A stretch of 61,596 bases of DNA from a virus. The notes below the pieces were generated by a model. It searched no databases and had not been told where the DNA came from. It saw nothing but the letters and a program-made list of their open reading frames with translations. A program made the position numbers and the translations under genes. Location: positions 1 to 61,596 of the IMG/VR virus record IMGVR_UViG_3300005366_000004; one strand, given 5' to 3'. Below, one piece after another: positions 6,362 to 13,073 of the stretch (positions within the stretch are counted from its first letter, which is position 1; each line of letters opens with the position of its first letter).

Positions 6362-9282
6362 AGATGCGGGCCATGGTCGAGCACTCCGCAGCCGGTCATT
6401 GTGTAGCCGCTGATTGCCGTGGTCGAGCAAGTGATGTCGGTGGACATCAAGTTGCCATAGAACCACAGGTCGAACGTCAGGCCCGTCCCCGTCGGCGTGA
6501 TCCGCCAGAAAACCATATCCTTCCGCCATTCCACCTCTGAGCGCGTGTGGTTGAGCATAAAGACCGGGAAGGTATGCGATTGATCGGCACCGTCATTCCA
6601 TCGCAATTGAAACGCGCCGTTTGGGTCAGTGTCGGTCGTATCGCTGGCTGTGTACCAGAGTTCGAGCGACGATAACCCGCCGCTGACTGTGAAGCCCATG
6701 ACCTGCTGATCAACCTGCGACCGACTCGTCCAGTACGGAGAAAACACGCCAGCGACAGGATCGCCAGCGCTGCCGGTGGTGATCGACATCGGGCACGTGC
6801 GCACCACTGCCGCCTGAGATGTGCCTCTGATCAGGTCGAATGCTGCCGCTGCTTTGCTGTCCGTGATTTTCAACACTTGAAAACCGTCGTGGAACTTCAA
6901 CGTTTTACCCGGCGTCCAGACGCGGAAGTAAGCCCGCAACGCTGCCGTCGCGCCCTCGCCTGCCCGAATATAGACGGGCAGCGTCATGGGCGTGGCGTGC
7001 CTCGGCGGGACTCGCCGGAGCGGGTCGATATAACGCCGCGTGCCTCCGGTCTGGCCAAGGATCGCCACTGGCGTGCATTGGACCATCCGATTTTGATCTG
7101 GCGATGTATCAGTCCCCACCCTGGCAACAATGACGTATCGATCACCGTCCGCCGTATCGAATGCCTGCGTCGATCTGATGTACCCGTGCGACGTGGCGGC
7201 GCTGCGAAGGCCAATCGTCGTGCTCCCATCCTGCAGCTCCCACACCTCCGCAGTCCGACCGGCGAGATTCGCGCCAGTCATAAAGGTCATGACCTGATCG
7301 GCGCTCCGATAGCGAGCGATACCGTCTGCATATGCTGGGCTTGTGATCGTGATCAGGGTGCCGTCGTCGTCATAGTCTCCATCGAGGTCGTATGAGTATG
7401 ACGATACTGTTTCGCTCGCCGCATCGAAGATATAAATATCAGACTTCCAATCGGTATCAACGGCGGGCGATGTGGCATTGGTGCCGAATGCAAGATATAC
7501 GCTGGCCGTGCTGTCCGAGGCCGTCGCCGCAATGACCTGCCGGTTGCGCGCCGCTGGCAAGGTCGCAGCGATCACGCTTCGTGCCGCTGTGCTGAGGTTT
7601 AGCTTCTCAATCGATGATTTCACCGACGCCCCGCCGTCGCCGCCGAACACGTAGATATAACCATCCGACCTCAACCAGCTTCTGTGCCGCTGCGTCAGGC
7701 CGGACAGTTGCGCAAACAGCGTCGCCACGCCGGTGGCTGGATTTACCTTGTAAATGTCCTTCGAGACTGCCGACGAGGTTCGACCGCCGATCACGTACAG
7801 ATAGCCACCGTAATAATGCATGGTGTGGCGCTGCAGGGCGATGGGCGATCCGCTGACGGTCACGGATGCCACCTCTACCCAGGCATCCGCTCCGGCCCAT
7901 GTCTTCACATAGAGCTTGTCACTGTACGCGCTCGCCGCCGTGAAACCGCCATAGAACCATACTGACGTGCCATCCGTCGCCACCGCTCCCGATTGGATCG
8001 CCACCGGCAGCGCTGGCGCAGATGTGATTGTTCCATCGACGTTATCGCGGTAACAGGTCGCGGTCGCTCCAGCACCGTCAGCGCCGCCAGCTACAAATCC
8101 GACATCGCCATAGGTGCAATATGCCGCCTTTTCTAGCGCCTTCGGGAATGCGTCGTTGGTTGTTCGGCTCAAGCGGAACCTTCGCCTGGAGTTCCTGCCG
8201 CTGAGATTCGCCCTTGTGTAGTTGAAGAAGCTCGGCCTGTTTTCGGCATCGTTCCACGCAGAGAAATCACTGTTGGAATTGATAACGGATAGCGCGGGCG
8301 TGACAGCCACGCCCATTAGATTTCGCGCCGTCGTGGCGTCTACAGCAGCGGCCATAATCCCGGTGAACAAATCTAAGCCAACAGTCGCGGACACGCCCTG
8401 ATTTTCCGTTTCGGGCACCTCAACGACCAGACTGAAAGCGTCCGGTCTGGAGTGTTGGCGGAACCATGTATTAAGGTACGGTTTCCGATAGCTCCTGTAC
8501 TCCGTCAAAAACGGCGTGTCGTTCACAATCGTGAAGCCGGACCAATCGCGCTGCGATACCAATTGCTGGCAGTAGTTGTACCCGAGCCGGTGCGTGCGCT
8601 CCGCTTCCGGTGCGTGATAAATTTCTTCGACAAGGAACCCCCAAGTGGTCCTACTCCACCAAGCGTGGGTATCCAATGTGCAGATGATCCGCCGGGCGAA
8701 CGTGAGGCCCCATGCCTGTATGCCCGCTGTCTCCGGCTGATCCGAGGGGGCCGCGCCTTTATCTGTGTCCGGTGCCTCGGCCCAAAACCACGGCCAGTTA
8801 CGATTCAGGTTGACACTGTTGGCATTCTGCCGCGTGTCGGCAACCATCCCATCGGGATTGACACCAAGGATCACAACAAGCGCTATATGCTGACGTGCCA
8901 AGGCCAGGATATTGTTGCTGTCGCTTGTGGCGAACTCCTTGGCCGCCGTCATGACGCCCTTGGCAAGATTGAGTTCGTTGCCGTGGATGCCGAGCGAAAT
9001 CAAGACGACAGGCCGCACGCCATCATCGTTGATCCGCATGGCCTTGATCTGCCGCCCACTCGGCAGCGTCGTCACGGTCTCGATCACAACATCAAGATCG
9101 GCGCTTGCGGCAATGTCCGCAGCCGCTGTCTGCAATGTTGCGTAATTGTGCTCAACAGTGGCATCGTCAAAGGGCGACGCGATGTTCTCCAGCTCTTGAA
9201 ATGCAAAATTGGAGGCGAGCAGCGTGCGTCTTGTCGGCGAGTTCGCAGTCGCACTAGATGCAGCATGTGCGGCGACTGTCAT
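6358..9282 (-). CDS. Zinc carboxypeptidase (M14-like) fused to Kelch beta-propeller; last late gene
   Basis: 974 residues. Residues ~60-300 carry the M14 metallocarboxypeptidase signature: H100xxE103 in GIHGNE (zinc ligands), VNPDG and NLNRNW (substrate-carboxylate Asn/Arg, R161), H206 in LDTHAWW (third zinc ligand) and E288 in VVEVPETE (candidate catalytic Glu). Residues ~390-640 hold Kelch-like blades with GG and YGG/VFGG turns (GGRTSSAVSKDIYKVNP, VFGGDGGASVKSSIEKLN). A beta-rich C-terminal region of ~300 residues follows. It overlaps the 116-aa gene upstream by 4 bases and closes the late operon after the lysis genes. M14 enzymes trim C-terminal residues from peptides; in a virion this could act on peptidoglycan stem peptides or surface protein. 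It may be a tailspike or fibre. The role is inferred; the motifs are visible. Confidence 0.85.
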   Translation of the reverse strand: MTVAAHAASSATANSPTRRTLLASNFAFQELENIASPFDDATVEHNYATLQTAAADIAASADLDVVIETVTTLPSGRQIKAMRINDDGVRPVVLISLGIHGNELNLAKGVMTAAKEFATSDSNNILALARQHIALVVILGVNPDGMVADTRQNANSVNLNRNWPWFWAEAPDTDKGAAPSDQPETAGIQAWGLTFARRIICTLDTHAWWSRTTWGFLVEEIYHAPEAERTHRLGYNYCQQLVSQRDWSGFTIVNDTPFLTEYRSYRKPYLNTWFRQHSRPDAFSLVVEVPETENQGVSATVGLDLFTGIMAAAVDATTARNLMGVAVTPALSVINSNSDFSAWNDAENRPSFFNYTRANLSGRNSRRRFRLSRTTNDAFPKALEKAAYCTYGDVGFVAGGADGAGATATCYRDNVDGTITSAPALPVAIQSGAVATDGTSVWFYGGFTAASAYSDKLYVKTWAGADAWVEVASVTVSGSPIALQRHTMHYYGGYLYVIGGRTSSAVSKDIYKVNPATGVATLFAQLSGLTQRHRSWLRSDGYIYVFGGDGGASVKSSIEKLNLSTAARSVIAATLPAARNRQVIAATASDSTASVYLAFGTNATSPAVDTDWKSDIYIFDAASETVSSYSYDLDGDYDDDGTLITITSPAYADGIARYRSADQVMTFMTGANLAGRTAEVWELQDGSTTIGLRSAATSHGYIRSTQAFDTADGDRYVIVARVGTDTSPDQNRMVQCTPVAILGQTGGTRRYIDPLRRVPPRHATPMTLPVYIRAGEGATAALRAYFRVWTPGKTLKFHDGFQVLKITDSKAAAAFDLIRGTSQAAVVRTCPMSITTGSAGDPVAGVFSPYWTSRSQVDQQVMGFTVSGGLSSLELWYTASDTTDTDPNGAFQLRWNDGADQSHTFPVFMLNHTRSEVEWRKDMVFWRITPTGTGLTFDLWFYGNLMSTDITCSTTAISGYTMTGCGVLDHGPHL

Positions 9283-9629
9283 AAGGGAACCCCTAATGCA
9301 AAGGGCTGAATTACCCAGGGCGCACCAGCTCGTGACGTAATGAGCGTGTATATGTCCATCAGTCCCGGCCCGATACTTTGCGCTGGTAATACACCATCAC
9401 TTGGCACCACATTGGCAGGCCACGTGTCAGAGTAGTTGCCAGTGCGCTCAATCATCACTATGAGTGCGGTTGCCTGCGTGACGCTGGAAAAGCTGAATTG
9501 AATATTGCCCGTTTGCGTGATGTCAAACAGGTTATTGCTGCAATCCAAGACAATAGCGCCACTGGCGTTATTAAGTGTCGCCAGCTTTCCATCATTCCTG
9601 TACTCGCCGTATAGCCAATTCTGAGTCAT
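9279..9629 (-). CDS. Small beta-rich structural-type protein
   Basis: 116 residues. Sequence such as GNIQFSFSSVTQATALIVMIERTGNYSDTWPANV resembles the repeating beta modules of phage fibre/neck-decoration proteins. Its start is 21 bases after the lysozyme gene and its end overlaps the M14-Kelch gene, so it may be its partner or chaperone. Not assigned to a family. Confidence 0.6.
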   Translation of the reverse strand: MTQNWLYGEYRNDGKLATLNNASGAIVLDCSNNLFDITQTGNIQFSFSSVTQATALIVMIERTGNYSDTWPANVVPSDGVLPAQSIGPGLMDIYTLITSRAGAPWVIQPFALGVPL

Positions 9630-9650
9630 GTTTATCCAGTATTCCTAGTG

Positions 9651-10112
9651 TTATTCAAGAGAGCATGGATTCATCAATAGAGTGCACTCAACCTCGCGAC
9701 GCATGACTAAGCCGGGTAATTTTCTACCTCCACCCATGACCCATTTACGCAGTTCATTTGCAGCGCCGTCGATATCACCCGCGTTCAGTCGGCGGCGCAG
9801 CGTGGAAGCTTTGAGCCGCCCAAGCCCAAGGTTGAAGGAGAAATCCGCGATTGCAGCGAGTGCATGCGGCTTATCGGTAAGCGTCGGGCATAGCGCTAAA
9901 GTCCCGCGAATGAAGCGCTCCGCATCCATGCGCATGACGACGATGCATTTCTCGCGGCTCCATTCATCTCCAAGGCGTACTTCCGGTCCTGTGTGGCCGA
10001 CACCGATGGTGATTTTTCCCGCTGGGCAGATGTATGATTTCGTCCGCAAACCCTCAAACCTGAGAAGCAACGGCTCTAAGATCTGCATTGCGGCCTCAAT
10101 TGAGGTTTTCAT
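9651..10112 (-). CDS. Endolysin, T4-type lysozyme (GH24)
   Basis: 153 residues, normal for RrrD/T4-like lysozymes. The catalytic set has spacing E20-8 residues-C29-5 residues-T35 (FEGLRTKSYICPAGKITIGVGHT), the E-C-T variant of the usual E-D-T triad. Downstream ALAAIADFSFNLGLGRLKASTLRRRLN and RKWVMGGGRKLPGLVMRRE are the standard family motifs. It cleaves the glycan strands of peptidoglycan. No clear signal or SAR segment is present, so release probably depends on the holin whose gene it overlaps by 4 bases. Confidence 0.93.
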   Translation of the reverse strand: MKTSIEAAMQILEPLLLRFEGLRTKSYICPAGKITIGVGHTGPEVRLGDEWSREKCIVVMRMDAERFIRGTLALCPTLTDKPHALAAIADFSFNLGLGRLKASTLRRRLNAGDIDGAANELRKWVMGGGRKLPGLVMRREVECTLLMNPCSLE

Positions 10113-10576
10113 TTTCGCAGGCTGTTATGGATGCGCTCACCGACGAACACGCCAAGGAAAGCGGCGATCAGCGTTTCGTCGAACTCGCGCAGCACAAATC
10201 CGGCGGCGACCATAGTCGCGATCCAGATAAGAAGGGAAACGGTAGCACCGGCAGGACGAATTGCGGCGTTCCAGGCATCTGCCCACAGCACGCCAGTCTT
10301 TACGCCGGTTGCCTTAACCGCCTCGATAAAGGCGCTTGCCTCGGCCTGCGAGATAGCGGCATCGGCCACGACCTGCACTTGCTGCACCTGGAGCTGGGCC
10401 TGAAGTTTGATGCGCTCCATGTCGCGGCTGTGTCGCTGCGCTTCGAGTTCGGACTGCAGGCGCTGCAGCTCCATTTCTTGCTCGTGGTCTTGGCGCTTGT
10501 CGAGGAAGTCCATCACTGCGCCGAAGATTAGACGGAATGCAGAACCGCCTAGGAACGAGAATAATGCCGTAAACAT
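10109..10576 (-). CDS. Holin_3TM-like membrane protein
   Basis: 155 residues. An N-terminal hydrophobic helix (LFSFLGGSAFRLIFGAVM), a long amphipathic coiled coil (~25-95), then NAAIRPAGATVSLLIWIATMVAAGFVL and a final segment AAFLGVFVGERI. This order (helix, coiled coil, xxIRP, two membrane segments) matches the three-span holin family of gene-transfer-agent and phage lysis cassettes. It overlaps the endolysin gene. Ribosome site GGAGG lies at the end of the 21-codon ORF upstream. Confidence 0.75.
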   Translation of the reverse strand: MFTALFSFLGGSAFRLIFGAVMDFLDKRQDHEQEMELQRLQSELEAQRHSRDMERIKLQAQLQVQQVQVVADAAISQAEASAFIEAVKATGVKTGVLWADAWNAAIRPAGATVSLLIWIATMVAAGFVLREFDETLIAAFLGVFVGERIHNSLRK

Positions 10577-10580
10577 AGTG

Positions 10581-10646
10581 TCACCCTCCGAATATCATTC
10601 GCCAGACCAATTCCCAAAAATCAAACGAAAAATCAATATCAGTCAT
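10581..10646 (-). CDS. 21-codon ORF between spanin-like gene and holin
   Basis: Reads MTDIDFSFDFWELVWRMIFG plus Gly. Its ATG overlaps the stop of the preceding gene (ATGA) and its last codons carry the GGAGGG ribosome site for the holin. It may be a translated coupling leader setting holin level, or a tiny membrane-active peptide (aromatic, hydrophobic C-terminal half). Too short for any homology claim. Confidence 0.45.
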   Translation of the reverse strand: MTDIDFSFDFWELVWRMIFGG

Positions 10647-10963
10647 CTCTGATTCCTCGCCTCGCGTTCCGCCTTTAGCACGTCAGCCACAACCGCCATC
10701 GCTTGATTTCCCTTGCCCATGGCAGCCATCATTCCAAGGCTTCTCTCGATACGAGTAATCGTGTCCCATCCGACCATCTTGCTTTCAATGACAGTTACCC
10801 TAGACTGAAGCGCCGCGATTTGGCTTTGCTGCACGGTGATCGTGTTCAGCAGTTGCGTTTGGCCTTCATTGACCTTCCATAGGAGCCCAGCTACCCCAAC
10901 AATCAGCAACTTTGCTAACCAGTCCGCGAATTGAACCAAATACTTCCTCATCTCGTTTTTCAT
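10643..10963 (-). CDS. Membrane-anchored coiled-coil protein in the lysis cassette
   Basis: 106 residues from ATG 10963, preceded by GGAGG; the longer frame has no ribosome site. One transmembrane helix (LLIVGVAGLLW) then a coiled coil (GQTQLLNTITVQQSQIAALQSRVTVIES). This is the topology of an i-spanin or an accessory lysis protein. No separate lipoprotein o-spanin was found nearby on this strand. Spanin role is only a suggestion. Confidence 0.6.
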   Translation of the reverse strand: MKNEMRKYLVQFADWLAKLLIVGVAGLLWKVNEGQTQLLNTITVQQSQIAALQSRVTVIESKMVGWDTITRIERSLGMMAAMGKGNQAMAVVADVLKAEREARNQR

Positions 10964-11421
10964 GCTGCCTCCGGGTGAATTGCCATCAGCATGTTTCCGC
11001 TGATATGGCCGGTGTCTTGGAATATGATTCTTCCGGCCTTGTGAATGGTTGCCGCAGCAAGCTCGAAGCACTCCCATCTATCGTCTTCTTGCCAATCACG
11101 ATCAGGCGATAGCGCAAGACCGAGAGCGCCCTTCCAGTCGTATCCCTTATCTACCTGATGCCGTGCCCACTCAAGACCAGCCTCGGCATTCGGCACCTGA
11201 TACGTAATGCGCTCGACTTCTACGCATCCTTTCATCGCCTCGGAAAGCAATACCCGGCGCGCACCCTGCAGCATGTTTGCCTCAATCACATAGTCGCCAT
11301 CGACAACCATGCAGTGAGAGGCGCGGGCGAAATAGAAGCGGCTTCGAGGCAAAGCCCATCGGATCAGCCATGAGGCAGGATTGAAGCGCCGTTTTGTGAA
11401 AATTATCGTGATGGTGTCCAT
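10960..11421 (-). CDS. YiiX/permuted NlpC-P60-like cysteine hydrolase
   Basis: 153 residues. The order of candidate catalytic residues is permuted: His in ASHCMVVDGDYVIEA comes first and Cys in RWECFELAAATIH comes last, with a DWKGALGLAL segment between. That is the YiiX/YebB-like layout seen in many phage and bacterial proteins. Substrate unknown; peptide or lipid amide bonds are the family's targets. ATGA overlap with the next gene. It lies just upstream of the lysis genes, so a part in envelope breakdown or entry is possible. Confidence 0.75.
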   Translation of the reverse strand: MDTITIIFTKRRFNPASWLIRWALPRSRFYFARASHCMVVDGDYVIEANMLQGARRVLLSEAMKGCVEVERITYQVPNAEAGLEWARHQVDKGYDWKGALGLALSPDRDWQEDDRWECFELAAATIHKAGRIIFQDTGHISGNMLMAIHPEAA

Positions 11422-11474
11422 GAACTTTTTATGTTTTCTGTTATCTAAATGTCTTCTTGAATTTCGTTAAAAGT

Positions 11475-12512
11475 TCACCAAAGACCGAAAATTTTTGCTG
11501 CAACAGCAATCGCGATCAGAGCGCCTATGATCAGGATCGGCGTGCTGTCCGATTTCTCGGGCTGCGGTTCTGGTTTTGGTGGAGTCGGAGGAACTGGCGC
11601 AGGGTCTGGCTTCGGCGGTGCTGGGTCTGGCGGCGGAACGACTTCCGGGCCGGGTGAGACTGGTGGCGGTTCTGGCTGTGGCGCGGGAACTGGCGCAGGC
11701 TTGGTCAGATCAGCGCCTACACTGTCAATACCCGCAAACTCCCTCACCACCCACAAGTCGATGAGATCAACGATAACGACAAGTGCGGAGCAAGTGAAAT
11801 ATCCCTTGTCGCACCAATCCTCGCCCCATGAATTGGCGATCTTCAGCATTACCCTGTCAGGCAGGCGCTTGTATCCGCCGATGACCAAGGCATGATTTCC
11901 CCAATAGGGATTGGTCGTCGGATTGATGAGGCTGTACGGCGTACCGGCTGGGAGATCGCGCAGCTTCTGCCCTACCCGCATGGCGGCCATCACCGGCCAG
12001 CCTTTCGCCAGCGCGTACATGATTTTGTGGATCATGTCGTCGTTTGCGCTGACCGGAATGCGCAGGTACTCACCCACCTTGTAATTCAGAGCGTCTGCGT
12101 ATGCCTCCGGCTGGGGGCGCTCGTTGATCTTCTCATCGTCGTATTGGCAGAACTTCTCACGCGATATGCCGAGCTTGTTTGCCGCTCTCAGCGCCATCCG
12201 GAGCGTGCTGCCTGGATCGCCTTCTAGGAATTGCGGGCCGAGTAGCTCGCGGCTCGTGAAGTAGTTGAACCTTGGCGATAGGTCGCCATCGTCGTCGGCT
12301 GGCGTATCTTGAAAAAGGCCAGCCGCAGCACGGTACATCTCCCCCGTCTTGACCATGCTTTGCGCTGTGCATGAACCAGCGCTCAGTTGATTCTGAGGGA
12401 ATCCGCCGTAGGTGAATAGATCGACCTCATCAGGCAATAGCGCGTCCGGATCGACTTCGAACAGAAAGTCGCGGCTGTCCTGCGGATCAGGCTGGAGGTT
12501 GGAGAGTTGCAT
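11475..12512 (-). CDS. Papain-like (C1) cysteine peptidase with Pro-rich stalk and C-terminal membrane anchor
   Basis: 345 residues. Catalytic elements of family C1: Q42 and C48 in QLSAGSCTAQSM, H207 in WGNHALVIGGYK, N227 in IANSWGEDWCDKGYF. The order Q-C-H-N and spacing fit papain. No propeptide of normal size is present. After residue 270 comes a ~50-residue Pro-rich linker (KPAPVPAPQPEPPP and similar), then one transmembrane helix (TPILIIGALIAIAVAAKIFGLW). The protein would be tethered to a membrane with the protease on a stalk. It is the first gene of the lysis side of the late operon. Targets are unknown. Confidence 0.88.
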   Translation of the reverse strand: MQLSNLQPDPQDSRDFLFEVDPDALLPDEVDLFTYGGFPQNQLSAGSCTAQSMVKTGEMYRAAAGLFQDTPADDDGDLSPRFNYFTSRELLGPQFLEGDPGSTLRMALRAANKLGISREKFCQYDDEKINERPQPEAYADALNYKVGEYLRIPVSANDDMIHKIMYALAKGWPVMAAMRVGQKLRDLPAGTPYSLINPTTNPYWGNHALVIGGYKRLPDRVMLKIANSWGEDWCDKGYFTCSALVVIVDLIDLWVVREFAGIDSVGADLTKPAPVPAPQPEPPPVSPGPEVVPPPDPAPPKPDPAPVPPTPPKPEPQPEKSDSTPILIIGALIAIAVAAKIFGLW

Positions 12513-12541
12513 ATGGGCCTCGCAAAATTCTTGGTTTTGCT

Positions 12542-12559
12542 AAAGCCCATACGGCTTTT
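12542..12559. terminator. Small hairpin before the antisense cargo pair
   Basis: AAAGCC (12542-12547) pairs with GGCTTT (12553-12558), followed by TAAAA on the plus strand and preceded by an A/T-rich run on the other. It could be a weak bidirectional terminator between the protease gene and the lipoprotein promoter. The rest of 12513-12669 holds only promoter-like sequence. Confidence 0.4.
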
Positions 12560-12623
12560 AAAATGTACTGCTAGAATTCAAGTTCTGATTGAGAAATAAG
12601 CGCATCCCGCGCTTGCAATCTAA

Positions 12624-12655
12624 TTACCACATTTTGCCATTGTAAGCTATACATC
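12624..12655 (+). promoter_or_regulatory. Candidate promoter for the lipoprotein cargo gene
   Basis: TTACCA then an 18-base spacer and TATACA, ending about 15 bases before the lipoprotein start. Both hexamers match 4 of 6 consensus bases, so this is only a candidate. A cargo gene transcribed against the late operon needs its own promoter. Confidence 0.35.
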
Positions 12656-12669
12656 ATTAGGGGGCTGGC

Positions 12670-12990
12670 ATGAAAATATTCCCGCTTGCATTCGGTGCTT
12701 TTGTGGCAATTTACGCATTATCCGGGTGCTCTTCTGGCCCTCGTGCGCCAGATACGCGGACAGAAGAACAAAAGGCACGGGAAAGAGCGGCGTGGGCCTG
12801 TTATTCGGCGATGTCGCTTACTTCAACAAAATCAGGATCTTCTGCGGAAGCATCTGCCCGTGCGAATCGATGCTTCCAAGACCCGGACGCATACCAAAAA
12901 TACCAAGAACAAGAAGAACAACGCCGAAACGCACCTTCGTATAACTGCCAACGAAACTTCAACGGCACTTTTAACTGCACACCATACTAA
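12670..12990 (+). CDS. Small lipoprotein, cargo gene
   Basis: 106 residues. Signal peptide KIFPLAFGAFVAIYALSGC ends in a lipobox with Cys at residue 20 (LSGC); position +2 is Ser, which favours the outer membrane. The mature part is charged and ends CQRNFNGTFNCTPY with two Cys pairs overall. AGGGGGCTGGC precedes the ATG. It is the only gene of any size in the late region on the opposite strand, consistent with expression from the prophage. Possible roles are superinfection exclusion or host surface change; unproven. Confidence 0.75.
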   Translation: MKIFPLAFGAFVAIYALSGCSSGPRAPDTRTEEQKARERAAWACYSAMSLTSTKSGSSAEASARANRCFQDPDAYQKYQEQEEQRRNAPSYNCQRNFNGTFNCTPY

Positions 12991-12992
12991 CC

Positions 12993-13073
12993 ATGGAAAT
13001 CATATTGATCATAGGCGGCGTTTGGGTCGCTGGCCTTATATTTTTCGCCGCCATAGAAGCAATTCGCCATTAA
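12993..13073 (+). CDS. 26-aa membrane peptide downstream of the lipoprotein
   Basis: Reads MEIILIIGGVWVAGLIFFAA then IEAIRH: one complete membrane span with a short basic tail. It starts 2 bases after the lipoprotein stop. Its TAA overlaps the TAA of the convergent ejection-protein gene within a 4-base shared sequence. A real two-gene cargo unit is plausible. Confidence 0.5.
   Translation: MEIILIIGGVWVAGLIFFAAIEAIRH

Noticed and set aside
8452-9309. 285-codon plus ORF opposite the M14 domain
   Set aside because: Shadow of the M14-Kelch gene; the minus strand holds all zinc-site motifs and the operon overlaps.
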